This document shows, piece after piece, positions 9,836-20,446 of a stretch of 64,000 bases of DNA. Each line of letters begins with the position of its first letter. The first letter of the stretch is position 1. The notes beneath the pieces are model-generated. The model saw only the letters and a list, made by a program, of their open reading frames with translations. It was not told the origin of the DNA and searched no databases. Source of the stretch: Gammaproteobacteria bacterium. Lineage in GTDB: Bacteria; Pseudomonadota; Gammaproteobacteria; SZUA-229. The stretch is from assembly GCA_026195895.1 (NCBI GenBank), contig JAPHRO010000052.1, positions 1 to 64,000 of the forward strand, written 5' to 3'. A program made the position numbers and the translations under genes.

Positions 9836-11041
9836 ATGTCCACCATTTCCACACCCGATGAAAAACAGACCTTTTCATGGTTTGTCCTGGGCCTGATGGC
9901 CAGTGTCACTTTTGTGGGTATCCTGTCCGAGCTGGTGCCTTCGGGCATTTTGCCGCAGATGACCGAGGGGCTGGGGGTTGAGGAAAGCGATGTCGGTTTT
10001 CTGGTCGGCGTTTATGCACTGGCTTCCGCTATTGGCGCCATCCCGATGGTCAGTGCCACCCTGGCATTCAATCGCAAGACGCTGCTCATAGTCCTCCTGA
10101 TCGGCTTCGCTGCCTCCAATATTGTCGTCGGCCTCTCGTCATCCTATGAAGTTATCATGGCCGCCCGTGTCGTCGGTGGTATTTGCGCGGGCGTGATGTG
10201 GCCCATGATCGCGGCCTACGGCACGCGGCTGGTGCCCGAAAATATGCACGGCAAGGCGATCACGGTCATCATGTCGGGCAACACCCTGGGCATCAGCATC
10301 GGCCTGCCGGTAATGACGACAATCGGGCTTACTTTCGGCTGGCGCAGTGTTTTTCTGGTTCTGAGCGCGATTGTCCTGGTCATTGCCGTGCTGTCGTATT
10401 TCTATTTGCCTGCAGTGAAAGGTGAGAAACTCAGCAGGAAGAATTCGCCCCTGACGATTCTGAAAATGCCCTCAATGCTGATCGTTTTGCTGCTGACTTT
10501 TCTGTCGGTCGCGGCCCACTACGGCATTTACACCTACATTACCTTACTGGTAGAACTGATCGACTTCGTGGGCGGCATCGGCCTGGCGCTGCTGATCTTC
10601 GGCATTGGCTCGGTGATTTCAGTGGTTGCGTCTGCGAAATACATCGACGCATACTTGCGCCCCCTGATCGTACTCATGCTCGGCGTAGGCGCTATTTCCA
10701 TGGCCATGTTCCTCACTTTCAAAGGCACCACTGTCGTCTCGCATGTGGCGTTTTTTCTCTGGGGCCTGGCCTTTGGTCCGCTGGTGACCATGTACCAGAC
10801 CGCAGTGACCAGGCAGGTTGACAAAGCCAGAGATATCGCGACTTCAGTACAGTCCAGCGTCTTCAATTTTTCGATCATGATCGCCACCTGGGTCGGCGGA
10901 CTATTGCTGATTAATTTCCCGACAGCCGGTATCGAGCTCATCGTCGTCATGTCGCTGGTCTGCTTTATTGTGGCTATCATCATTGCATTCCTCTCCAAAC
11001 GCACCCTGCGCTCTTCCACAGATGCGTCCACCAACCCATGA
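9836..11041 (+). CDS. MFS transporter (DHA1/AraJ-like)
   Basis: 12-TM-like hydrophobicity; ARVVGGICAGVMWPMIAAY and GKAITVIMSGNTLGISIGLPVMT motifs. Confidence 0.88.
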   Translation: MSTISTPDEKQTFSWFVLGLMASVTFVGILSELVPSGILPQMTEGLGVEESDVGFLVGVYALASAIGAIPMVSATLAFNRKTLLIVLLIGFAASNIVVGLSSSYEVIMAARVVGGICAGVMWPMIAAYGTRLVPENMHGKAITVIMSGNTLGISIGLPVMTTIGLTFGWRSVFLVLSAIVLVIAVLSYFYLPAVKGEKLSRKNSPLTILKMPSMLIVLLLTFLSVAAHYGIYTYITLLVELIDFVGGIGLALLIFGIGSVISVVASAKYIDAYLRPLIVLMLGVGAISMAMFLTFKGTTVVSHVAFFLWGLAFGPLVTMYQTAVTRQVDKARDIATSVQSSVFNFSIMIATWVGGLLLINFPTAGIELIVVMSLVCFIVAIIIAFLSKRTLRSSTDASTNP

Positions 11042-11052
11042 AGGAGAACACC

Positions 11053-12315
11053 ATGAAAAAGTTCACCAATGCGCTGATCTACCGGCAGCACGATGCAGCC
11101 AGCGAGATCCTGGTCGACGATAAAGGCGTCATCAAACAGATCGGCAAGGATCTGCCCGGGGCAGACGAGAAAATCGACCTACAGGGTCGTCTGGTGGTTC
11201 CGCCCTACGTGGATGCCCACCTGCACCTGGATTACGTCTACACGGGCCGCAGCGAGGGCGCCACGAATACCAGCGGTACGCTGTTCGAAGGTATCGCCCG
11301 CTGGCACGATGTGAAGAAAACTCAGACACTTGAGGACGCCAGGGAGCGTGCGCTGAAGGGCATCGAGGAAGAGGTTTCCAGAGGCGTCCAGTTCATCCGC
11401 ACCCACATTGATGTGGATGATCCCACACTGACCGGGCTGAAAGCGATGCTGGAAATCCGCGAACAGCTCAAGGACAACGTCACCATTCAGATCGTCGCCT
11501 TCCCGCAGGAAGGCATGTACGCCTACAAAGGGGGTGATGAGATGATCGAGGAGGCGCTGAAGATGGGCGCGGACTGTGTCGGCAGCATCCCTCATTTCGA
11601 ATGGGCGCGCGAGATCGGCGAGAAGTCCATCCACCGCACCGTTGAACTGGCCGTGAAGTACGACAAACTGATCGACGTGCATTGCGACGAGACCGACGAC
11701 GTGATGAGCCGCTTCGTCGAACTGCTCAACGCCCTGGTGATGGCCGAAGGCATCGGCACCCGCACCGCCGCCAGCCACACCTGCTCGTTTGGCTCGGCGG
11801 ACAATGCCTACGCCTTCCGCATGATGGGTTTGTTTAAGAAGTCGGGGCTGAACTTCATCTCACTGCCAACCGAGAATGCCTATTTGCAGGGTCGGCAGGA
11901 CACCTATCCCAAGCGCCGTGGCCTGACCCGGGTGAAGGAGTTCTGGGAGAGCGATATCAATGTGTGCTTCGGCCAGGACTCGATCAACGACCCCTGGTAT
12001 CCGGCCGGCAACGGCAACCTGATGAACATTCTGGATAACGGCATTCACCTGGCGCAGACCATGTCGTTCGACGAGCTGGACCGGTGCCTGGACCTGATCA
12101 CCTACAACGGTGCCAGGACTTTGAACGTGGAGGATCAGTACGGTATCGAAGCGGGCAAGCCGGCCAATTTCCTGGTGCTGGACGCCCGTTCGCCTTTCGA
12201 AGCCGTGCGTCAGCGCGCCGATGTGCTGGCATCGATCCGTCACGGCGAATACCTGTTCAAGCGCCCCGACCCGAGCTACGATGTCGCGCTCGATGTGTTC
12301 AGGAAGACGAAGTGA
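11053..12315 (+). CDS. Amidohydrolase of the cytosine deaminase (CodA) family
   Basis: VDAHLHLD, FPQEG, DVHCDETDD, ASHTCS, LQGRQDTYPKRRGLTRVKE, CFGQDSINDPWYPAGNGN; strong CodA-like core. Confidence 0.88.
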   Translation: MKKFTNALIYRQHDAASEILVDDKGVIKQIGKDLPGADEKIDLQGRLVVPPYVDAHLHLDYVYTGRSEGATNTSGTLFEGIARWHDVKKTQTLEDARERALKGIEEEVSRGVQFIRTHIDVDDPTLTGLKAMLEIREQLKDNVTIQIVAFPQEGMYAYKGGDEMIEEALKMGADCVGSIPHFEWAREIGEKSIHRTVELAVKYDKLIDVHCDETDDVMSRFVELLNALVMAEGIGTRTAASHTCSFGSADNAYAFRMMGLFKKSGLNFISLPTENAYLQGRQDTYPKRRGLTRVKEFWESDINVCFGQDSINDPWYPAGNGNLMNILDNGIHLAQTMSFDELDRCLDLITYNGARTLNVEDQYGIEAGKPANFLVLDARSPFEAVRQRADVLASIRHGEYLFKRPDPSYDVALDVFRKTK

Positions 12316-12370
12316 AAAGGGCTTAACTCATCGGGATATTGCCCAATTAATTCTTCACAAGGTTCGACCT

Positions 12371-13486
12371 ATGACATCTTTTTACATACCCGCCATGCTC
12401 ACGTTCGCAGTAATGTTTCTAACGTCTGCCGCGAACGTTTCTGCGCAAGCCCAGTTCCCGCCGCCGGCGGTCGTAGTAGCTGAGGTTTCGGCACAACCCG
12501 TCACCGATCTGAGCCGCTTCAGCGGAACCGTTGAAGCGATCCAGGAAGTTGATATCGTCGCGCGTGTGCAGGGCTTCATTGACGAGATTGCGTTCAGGGC
12601 AGGCGATCGGGTTGCTGAGGGTGATGTGCTGTTCAGAATTGAGCCCGCGCCGTATGCGGCTGCGGTCGCAGGCGCGAAGGCGCAGCTGGCGCAGGCCAAA
12701 GCCCAGCTTCTGAACGCCGACCAGGAGCTGGCTCGCCAGCAGACCTTGCGCAAAAGCAGTGTTGCCTCGCAGGCTGCCCTGGAAGCTGCGGTCGCGGCAC
12801 AGGCAGTGGCCAGGGCTGGCGTGGAGATCGCCAGGGCCAATCTCAAGCAGGCACAGATCGAGCTCGGTTATGTCGAGATTGTAGCGCCTTTCGCAGGTGA
12901 AACAGGGCGTGAACTTTTTTCGCGGGGCGCGCTGGTTGGGCCGACCTCGGGCCCGCTGGCCCGACTGGTCAATACCGATCCGGTGCGGATCGTATTCTCG
13001 ATTTCCGACCGTGTCCTGCTCGATATCCGTCGCAAGAACGCGGGTATCAAGCCACCGGACGTGGCCTTCCGGCTGGAGCTCGCCAATGGCCAAAGCTACT
13101 ACGAACCTGCGCGCATCGAATTCATCGCCAACGAGGCGGATCCGGTCACTGCCACCGTCCCGGTGCGGCTGATTGTTGAGAATCCCGAGCGTTTGCTGAT
13201 CCCCGGCCAGTTCGTCGAGGTTGTCGTCGGGCTGGCTGACCCGCCGGTTCTCCCCATCGTGCCGCAAACGGCGGTGCTGCAGGACCGCGATGGCCGCTAT
13301 GTCTATGTCCTCAGCGAGAACAACACCGTGGCGCAGCGCCGGATCGAGGTCGACTCGCTGGTGCAGGGCGGTTGGGCTGTCACGGGCGGTCTGCAGGCGG
13401 GTGAGGTTGTCGTCGTTCAGGGGCTCCAGCGTCTTGTCGACGGCGTAACCGTCACGCCGAGCACCGCTGTGCGGAAGGGTGACTGA
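12371..13486 (+). CDS. RND efflux periplasmic adaptor subunit (MFP)
   Basis: VVVAEVSAQPVTDLSRFSGTVEAIQEVDIVARVQGFI..; lipoyl/alpha-hairpin architecture; start chosen at MTSFYIPAM. Confidence 0.92.
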   Translation: MTSFYIPAMLTFAVMFLTSAANVSAQAQFPPPAVVVAEVSAQPVTDLSRFSGTVEAIQEVDIVARVQGFIDEIAFRAGDRVAEGDVLFRIEPAPYAAAVAGAKAQLAQAKAQLLNADQELARQQTLRKSSVASQAALEAAVAAQAVARAGVEIARANLKQAQIELGYVEIVAPFAGETGRELFSRGALVGPTSGPLARLVNTDPVRIVFSISDRVLLDIRRKNAGIKPPDVAFRLELANGQSYYEPARIEFIANEADPVTATVPVRLIVENPERLLIPGQFVEVVVGLADPPVLPIVPQTAVLQDRDGRYVYVLSENNTVAQRRIEVDSLVQGGWAVTGGLQAGEVVVVQGLQRLVDGVTVTPSTAVRKGD

Positions 13487-16400
13487 TGTCGCGCTTTTTT
13501 ATCGATCGGGTCCGTTTCGCCATCGTCATTTCCCTGTTGATCTCGATCGTTGGCGCAATCGCACTGCAGCTCCTGCCGATCCAGCAATATCCGAACATCA
13601 CACCACCGACGATAAGCGTCAGGGCCGCCTATCCTGGCGCCGATGCGACCACTATCGCCGAGGTGGTGGCCTCACCGATCGAAGCGGCGGTAAACAGCGT
13701 CGACGATATGCTCTACATGACGTCGACGAGCTCCAATGCCGGGTTTTATTCGCTGACCATTACCTTCGCAGTCGGTACTGATCCTGACCTCGCGCAGGTG
13801 GATGTCCAGAATGCCCTGCAAACTGCTATGTCGCAGCTGCCAACCCAGGTGCAGCAGCAGGGGGTCACGGTTGGCGCGCGCTCGCCCGATTTTCTGCTCG
13901 CCATTGCCCTGGTCGCACCCGACGGTAGCATGAGCGATCTCGAGATCGCGAACTACGCTGCCACCCGGCTGATTGACCCGCTGGTGCGCCTGGACGGCGT
14001 GGGCGAGGCGTCGTCCATCGGCACCTCGGAATACGCTATGCGAATCTGGCTCGAACAGCCGCGGATGGAGAAGCTCGGCATCACGCCCACGGACGTGTCA
14101 AATGCGGTTCGGCGGCAAAACGTCCAGGCCTCGCTCGGCACGGTAGGTGCACCTCCCTCCACCGGGGATGTCGCCTTACAGTACACCATCATCGGAGAGG
14201 GTCGGCTATCGACTCAGACAGCCTTTGAGAATATCGTGATACGCGAGGGCGCCGACGGTGCGATTATTCGCCTCTCGGATATCGCCCGGATCGAACTCGG
14301 CGCACAAAGCTACGACGCCACCGCGCGGGTCGGCACGCTTGAAGCTACCATGATCCAGATTAACCAGGCACCCGGTGGCAACGCACTGGCGACACGCGAC
14401 GCAGTCTTAGCGACACTGGATGGCCTGGCTGAGCGTTTTCCCGAAGGACTGGAATATCGAGTCATTTATGACGCGACAAAGTTCGTTAGCTCCAGCATCT
14501 CACTGATCGTGAAAATTCTGGTCGAGGCGTTCATCATTGTGATGCTGGTGGTGTTCCTGTTCCTTCGAGACTGGCGTGCAACTATTGTCACGGCGGTTGC
14601 GATCCCGGTATCGCTTCTGGGCGCGCTGGCGGTTTTGCTGGTGCTGGGCTATTCGATCAATATCATCTCCCTGCTTGCCCTGGTGCTGGCTATTGGTCTG
14701 GTGGTCGACGACGCGATCCTGGTGGTTGAGAATGTCCAGCGCGTGATGGAGGATGAACCGGCGTTGAACATCCGCGACGCCGCAAAGCGCGCGATGGAAC
14801 AGATTACGGCACCGATTATCTCGACCACCCTGGTGCTGCTGGCGGTGGTGACGCCTACCGCCTTTCTGCCTGGCATCAACGGTCAGCTTTACCGCGAGTT
14901 TGCGGTCACCGTGGGGTCGGCACTTGTGGTTTCGTCCATCGTGGCACTGACGCTGAGCCCGGCGCTGGCTGCGGTGCTGATGCGCAAACCTGATACCGGC
15001 GCGCGGCGTGGGTTCTTACACTATGTCGGCCAGGTGATCGAAGCGACGCGCGACGCCTATAGTCGGCGCGTCAGTGAGATTATCAAGGTCTGGCCAGTGC
15101 CACTGGCCGTACTCGCCGCCTGTTTCAGCGGTGCCTTCTGGCTGTTTAGCGCAATGCCGGGCACGTTCCTGCCGGACGAGGATCAGGGCGCGCTCTTCGT
15201 CAACGTGCAACTGCCCGACGCGGCCTCACTGTCACGGACCGAAGAAATACTCGCCCGGATCACCGCGACACTTGACGCAACCGACGGCGTAGACCAGACA
15301 ATCTCGGTTGCCGGCTTCTCGATCCTGCAGGGCACGCTGGTGCCCAATGGCGGCATGGTGGTCGTTGCGCTCGACCCCTGGGAAGAGCGGACCTCGCCCG
15401 AGTTGCGGGTCGGCGCCCTGGTCGGTCAGCTGAACAGGCAATTCTCGACCATTCCCGGCGCGATCATCGGCGTCTTCGCACCGCCGGCAATTCCAGGTGT
15501 CGGCGCCGTCGGTGGACTCGACATGCGGCTGCAGGCGCTTGAGGGACAATCTCCGCAGGAGATGGCCTCGGCGCTGGCCGCGCTCATCGGCGCTGCCAAT
15601 CAGGATCCCGCGATCGCCAGGCTGAACTCGACCTACTCGGCCTCCGTGCCACAACTCTATGTTGAGGTGGACCGGCTCCGCGCCGAACGTCTGGGGCTTA
15701 GCATCAGCGATATCTACGACACGATTGGTGCCCATTTCAGCGCCCGCTACATCAATGATTTCAACTTCGGTGGGCGAGTGTTCCAGGTTCGGATGTCCGC
15801 CGACGCACCCTATCGCGCCACGGCCAGTGACATTCTGGCCCTCAGCGTGCGCAACAAACTGGGCCGTATGGTCCCGATCGAGAACGTGATCACCCTACGG
15901 GACGATCTGGGCCCTTACATCGTCCAGCGTTATAACCTCTACCAGGCGGCTCAGGTCAACGGCCAGGTCGCCCCCGGATTCAGTACCGGGGGCGCGATGG
16001 ATGCGATCCAGCGCATCGCCCTGGAAACGCTGCCGGACGGCTACGACGTCGCCTGGTCCGGTCTGACCTTGCAGGAGTCGCAGACCAGCGGCAGTGAAGT
16101 GGTGATTTTCAGCATGTCCCTTCTCTTCGCGTACCTCTTCCTCGTCGCGCTCTACGAGAGCTGGATGTTGCCGGTGGCAATCATCCTGTCCCTCGGGACG
16201 GCGGCGTTTGGCGCGCTGCTCGCGGTGTTCCTGCTGGGTATGCCAACAAGCCTGTATGTCCAGATCGGTCTTGTGCTGTTGATAGGTCTTGCGGCAAAAA
16301 ATGCGATCCTGGTGGTGGAATTCGCCCGGGAGCGCTCGGAAGAAGGCCAGTCACCGCGCGAGGCGGCTGCGAACGGGGCCAGGGCGCGGTTCCGTGCCGT

Positions 16401-16605
16401 TCTGATGACCGCGCTCTCGTTCATCTCCGGCGTCTTGCCACTGACCCTTTCCACCGGGGCAGGGGCCGGTGCGCAGAATGCCATCGGCGTGACCGTCGTC
16501 GGTGGCATGATCGGTGCGACGCTGATCGGCCTTTTTATCATCCCCGCGCTCTACTATGCCATTCAGTCGATGCGGGAATGGTTTCACGGCAGACGCGGCA
16601 GCTAG
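13486..16605 (+). CDS. RND efflux transporter permease (HAE1/AcrB-like)
   Basis: ~1039 aa; LLPIQQYPNITPPTISVRAAYPGAD; GLVVDDAILVVENVQRV; TGATG-type stop/start overlap with the adaptor. Confidence 0.95.
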   Translation: MSRFFIDRVRFAIVISLLISIVGAIALQLLPIQQYPNITPPTISVRAAYPGADATTIAEVVASPIEAAVNSVDDMLYMTSTSSNAGFYSLTITFAVGTDPDLAQVDVQNALQTAMSQLPTQVQQQGVTVGARSPDFLLAIALVAPDGSMSDLEIANYAATRLIDPLVRLDGVGEASSIGTSEYAMRIWLEQPRMEKLGITPTDVSNAVRRQNVQASLGTVGAPPSTGDVALQYTIIGEGRLSTQTAFENIVIREGADGAIIRLSDIARIELGAQSYDATARVGTLEATMIQINQAPGGNALATRDAVLATLDGLAERFPEGLEYRVIYDATKFVSSSISLIVKILVEAFIIVMLVVFLFLRDWRATIVTAVAIPVSLLGALAVLLVLGYSINIISLLALVLAIGLVVDDAILVVENVQRVMEDEPALNIRDAAKRAMEQITAPIISTTLVLLAVVTPTAFLPGINGQLYREFAVTVGSALVVSSIVALTLSPALAAVLMRKPDTGARRGFLHYVGQVIEATRDAYSRRVSEIIKVWPVPLAVLAACFSGAFWLFSAMPGTFLPDEDQGALFVNVQLPDAASLSRTEEILARITATLDATDGVDQTISVAGFSILQGTLVPNGGMVVVALDPWEERTSPELRVGALVGQLNRQFSTIPGAIIGVFAPPAIPGVGAVGGLDMRLQALEGQSPQEMASALAALIGAANQDPAIARLNSTYSASVPQLYVEVDRLRAERLGLSISDIYDTIGAHFSARYINDFNFGGRVFQVRMSADAPYRATASDILALSVRNKLGRMVPIENVITLRDDLGPYIVQRYNLYQAAQVNGQVAPGFSTGGAMDAIQRIALETLPDGYDVAWSGLTLQESQTSGSEVVIFSMSLLFAYLFLVALYESWMLPVAIILSLGTAAFGALLAVFLLGMPTSLYVQIGLVLLIGLAAKNAILVVEFARERSEEGQSPREAAANGARARFRAVLMTALSFISGVLPLTLSTGAGAGAQNAIGVTVVGGMIGATLIGLFIIPALYYAIQSMREWFHGRRGS

Positions 16606-16721
16606 GCGAACCAGGTGGACTCCATGTTTTTCACAGCCATATCATGGTTCTGGCACATGCGGATATCTCGGTATGATCTTTGCCGTGAATCCAGCCTGGC
16701 CCCTCTGAAAAAGGGCACGAT

Positions 16722-18248
16722 ATGATAGGGCTTATGGAAGTCCTGGCGGTTCTGTTAACCGTGACCGCATGCGCAATCGTTCTGGCGCGGATCGTTTTCT
16801 CCCTCCCGCTCGTCGAGGGTCGGGTTGACGATGCCGCACTGTCACCTCCGGAAGACGGACCGCTGGCCGATCGGGCTGCGTGGAACCGCCCCGGCCTGAC
16901 CGGTGTCACCCCCCTTGGAAGTGGCGCAGACGCTTTCGCCGCACGTATCCTGCTGGCGGATACCGCCGTCTCCTCCATCGACGCGCAATACTACATCTGG
17001 CATGGCGACCTGACAGGCTCACTCCTGCTCGATGCCCTGCGCCGCGCGGCGGATCGTGGCGTACGTGTGCGGCTGCTGCTGGATGATCACGGTACCTCCG
17101 GTCTCGATGCGGAAATCGCACAGCTCGATGCGCACGAGAACGCTGAGGTTCGGCTCTACAATCCGTTCAACCTGCGCCGCTTGAAGATGCTCAGCTACGG
17201 CTTTGACTTCTTCCGGCTCAACCGTCGGATGCATAACAAGTCTTTCACCGCCGACGGACTCGCCACGATTGTCGGCGGGCGTAATATCGGTGACGAGTAC
17301 TTTGGAATCGGCCCTACACCGCTGTTCGTCGATCTTGACGTGCTGGCCGTAAGCGAGATCGTGCCCGAGGTGGCTGCCGACTTCGACCGCTACTGGGCCA
17401 GTCCCTCGGTCCATCCAGCCGGCGCTATCGTGAAGGCGACAGGCGGCGATCCAATTTCCGACCGGTTGATGTGCTGGCATGATGATCCCCGGTTCTATGA
17501 ATACAAGGCGATCCTGGAGGCTTCGGACATCATCGCGCCGCTGTGCAGGGGCACCCTTGATCTGGAATGGACCACCGCAGTGCTGGTCAGTGATGACCCG
17601 GTAAAAGGACAGGGGGCTGTTCCACGTGAGGATCTTCTGACCGGCCAGTTGACCCGCGCGGTCGGCACCATCGAGAGGCGCTTTGACGGCGTTACACCTT
17701 ATTTCGTTCCCGGCAGGGCGGGCGTCGAAGCCTTCGCCACGCTGGAAGACCGGGGCGTGGAAGTCCGCATGCTGACCAACTCACTGGAGGCTACGGACGT
17801 CCTGCCGGTTCATTCGGGTTATGCCAGGCGGCGAGAAGCGATGCTCGCATCCGGCGTCGCCCTGTATGAACTTCGCCGTGCGGCCACGCCGGACACGCCC
17901 GATGACATGGGCATCTTCGGCTCTTCGGGGGCAAGCCTGCACGCCAAGACCTTCGCCGTCGATGGCGAGCGCATATTCATCGGCTCGTTCAACTTCGACC
18001 CACGCTCGATGCAGCTCAACACCGAGATGGGCCTGCTGATCGACAGCGAGGCCCTCGCGAACGGGCTGCATGCGGCCTTTGATGACGCATTTTGTGGTCT
18101 CGCCTGGCGGGTCGAGGCGCGGGATGGCGAGCTTGTATGGGTCGATCCAGCGGCTGGCACGGTCACCACGGAGGAGCCGGGGTCGAGCGCGTTCCGAAAC
18201 ATCGCATTGAAAGTGGTCGGGTGGCTGCCGGTAGAGTGGCTTCTCTAG
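16722..18248 (+). CDS. Phospholipase D family protein (cardiolipin synthase-like)
   Basis: Two HKD motifs: HNKSFTADG and HAKTFAVDG..GSFNFDPRS. Confidence 0.9.
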   Translation: MIGLMEVLAVLLTVTACAIVLARIVFSLPLVEGRVDDAALSPPEDGPLADRAAWNRPGLTGVTPLGSGADAFAARILLADTAVSSIDAQYYIWHGDLTGSLLLDALRRAADRGVRVRLLLDDHGTSGLDAEIAQLDAHENAEVRLYNPFNLRRLKMLSYGFDFFRLNRRMHNKSFTADGLATIVGGRNIGDEYFGIGPTPLFVDLDVLAVSEIVPEVAADFDRYWASPSVHPAGAIVKATGGDPISDRLMCWHDDPRFYEYKAILEASDIIAPLCRGTLDLEWTTAVLVSDDPVKGQGAVPREDLLTGQLTRAVGTIERRFDGVTPYFVPGRAGVEAFATLEDRGVEVRMLTNSLEATDVLPVHSGYARRREAMLASGVALYELRRAATPDTPDDMGIFGSSGASLHAKTFAVDGERIFIGSFNFDPRSMQLNTEMGLLIDSEALANGLHAAFDDAFCGLAWRVEARDGELVWVDPAAGTVTTEEPGSSAFRNIALKVVGWLPVEWLL

Positions 18249-18542
18249 CCCGCATATAGCACCAGTCGGCCCGGACTGGAAGATCTACCAATGGAACCGA
18301 TGCGCGGGTATCTTGCTAAACACTGTGATCGGTCAGGGTGATCGGGCTGGGATGGAATATCCGGTCCCAGGCTGACATTCCAGAGGTGACCTTTTTGAGG
18401 TAACGACCACGAGTCGCGATCCTGCCGATGTTCTTGCCAATCGGCATATCGCTCGTCGTTTCCAGTCAAGGCCATTCGGGTTTTTACCCCTGGCAGTCCT
18501 GCTTTGAATTCAAGTCAGATAAACGCTGATTCGGTACTGACC

Positions 18543-19598
18543 TCAACTGTTATCAACAATAATCTTTAGCGCTTTTTCTTTACTGGCATTACCGAACACC
18601 TCATAGGCCTGCATAAAATCGCTAAATGGGAAGCGATGCGTAATCAGCTCTGCCGGTTTTAATTTACCCGACTCGAGAGTTTTCATCAGCATTGGCGTGG
18701 TATTGGTATTCACCAGACCGGTGGTTAAGGTGATGTTCTTAATCCACAGCTCCTGTAGCTGTAAATCCACGCTGGTACCGTGTACGCCCACGTTAGCAAT
18801 ATGTCCGCCGGGCCGTACTGAGTTTTGACAGATATCGAAGGTTTCCGGGATACCCACGGCCTCAATCACGACATCAACACCGTCTTTGGTCATTGCCATT
18901 AACTCGGCAGCGGCATCACTGTTGGCGCTGTTAATCACATCCGTTGCGCCGAATGTTTTCGCCATGGCCAGGCGCGAATCATCCACGTCCACCATCACCA
19001 GTCGGGCAGGGGAGTAGAACTGCGCCGTTAATAACGCCGCCATGCCAATGGGGCCTGAGCCGATGATTGCTACGGTATCGCCCGGCTTAACGGCGCCGTA
19101 CAGCACGCCGATTTCAAAACCCGTCGGCAAAATATCACTGAGCATCACCAGCGCTTCTTCATCCGCGCCTTCAGGCACATGATACAGACTGTTATCAGCA
19201 TGTGGGATGCGTACATATTCCGCCTGGGTACCATCAATCAGGTGGCCCAGAATCCAGCCGCCATCCTCACAATGTGCAAACATCTGCTGTTTACAATAAT
19301 CACATTTACCGCAGGAGGTAACGCAGGAAATCAGCACGCGGTCGCCTTTGTTAAAGCGACTCACTGCGCTACCGACTTCTGCAACAATACCGACCCCCTC
19401 GTGACCTAAAATACGCCCCGAGGTTACTGCCGGGACATCACCTTTAAGAATATGCAGGTCCGTTCCACAAATCGTGGTTTTAACGATTTTTACAATCGCA
19501 TCAGTTGGCTGCAAAACTTTTGGCGTGTCCACACTTTCCAATGATTTAACACCTGGTCCACCGTAAACAACCGCTTGCATTTGCTCTGGCATAGTCAT
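18543..19598 (-). CDS. Zinc-dependent alcohol dehydrogenase (MDR)
   Basis: GHEGVGIV catalytic region, CGKCDYCKQQMFAHC structural zinc motif, GSGPIGMAALL. Confidence 0.93.
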   Translation of the reverse strand: MTMPEQMQAVVYGGPGVKSLESVDTPKVLQPTDAIVKIVKTTICGTDLHILKGDVPAVTSGRILGHEGVGIVAEVGSAVSRFNKGDRVLISCVTSCGKCDYCKQQMFAHCEDGGWILGHLIDGTQAEYVRIPHADNSLYHVPEGADEEALVMLSDILPTGFEIGVLYGAVKPGDTVAIIGSGPIGMAALLTAQFYSPARLVMVDVDDSRLAMAKTFGATDVINSANSDAAAELMAMTKDGVDVVIEAVGIPETFDICQNSVRPGGHIANVGVHGTSVDLQLQELWIKNITLTTGLVNTNTTPMLMKTLESGKLKPAELITHRFPFSDFMQAYEVFGNASKEKALKIIVDNS

Positions 19599-19895
19599 GT
19601 TGTATCTCCTTGTTGTAGGTGTTGAAAAATAACTGTCTCTATAGTGTGCGATACGTCTTTAAAAGACAATGACCTTCTTCAAGCGCTCAGCAAGCACCCG
19701 TTGAGAATTGTTAGTTGATGATTGAAACATGCATGCAACTATCTCCACACTTTTCGTGCTCAGGCTAAAAAACATTTACCGCTTATATCGGTCTCACAAG
19801 TTAATGACATGTCAACTCGGGGTTTTTCTATAGCCTCAACGACCGCCATAACCGGCCAGAAAACCACCTTGGGTTTGCAGGCCCAGCCCACGAAA

Positions 19896-20201
19896 TTAGA
19901 CGACAGGAGCTTTATTGATAGTAGATAAAGGAATATTCACATCGAAGATCTGTCCTCGAACCTCCTTAACTCCCATTTCTTTCAAGCGAGCTGAATGCAT
20001 TTTTAAGTACGAATTAGCAGATGCCTCATCTTCAAACAGGTAAATACCTCCGCCTAATTGATCTTTTTGATTTTCCGTCCAGATTTTCCAGATGAAACCC
20101 GGCTCATTGTTAATTGACTCAGCTAATCCTGTCAGTTTGTCTGCCATTTCCTCACCAAATGGACCTGCGAAATCAAAATCTACCTGTAATAATTTACTCA
20201 C
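19896..20201 (-). CDS. YdhR-like putative monooxygenase
   Basis: [50 protein letters not shown]. Confidence 0.85.
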   Translation of the reverse strand: MSKLLQVDFDFAGPFGEEMADKLTGLAESINNEPGFIWKIWTENQKDQLGGGIYLFEDEASANSYLKMHSARLKEMGVKEVRGQIFDVNIPLSTINKAPVV

Positions 20202-20247
20202 GATCGTTCACTCCTTATTTTCTTCGAAACAAACATAGACACCCATA

Positions 20248-20274
20248 GGAACCTCTGAAAAAGTCAGAGGTTCC
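20248..20274. terminator. Perfect 11-bp stem, 5-nt loop hairpin between convergently unlinked genes
   Basis: GGAACCTCTGA-AAAAG-TCAGAGGTTCC; no clear U-tract, so termination is only one reading. Confidence 0.45.
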
Positions 20275-20446
20275 ATAGATTAAAAGCATAAGGGTTTAAC
20301 CAGTCTCGGTACCAGCAACTCACTTTAAGGACCAGCTTGATGGGTAACACCGCTTGCTGGCAGATGCTTTCTGACAAGTAAACCTGACCCCATCAACAGG
20401 CAGCTCGTTTTGTGATGATTTAAGCCGGCGCAAACACCCGGCCCAT

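Noticed and set aside
9331-9948. 205-aa minus-strand ORF
   Set aside because: Antisense to the SDR gene; no domain signal
12419-13267. 282-aa minus-strand ORF
   Set aside because: Antisense shadow of the RND adaptor; no domain signal
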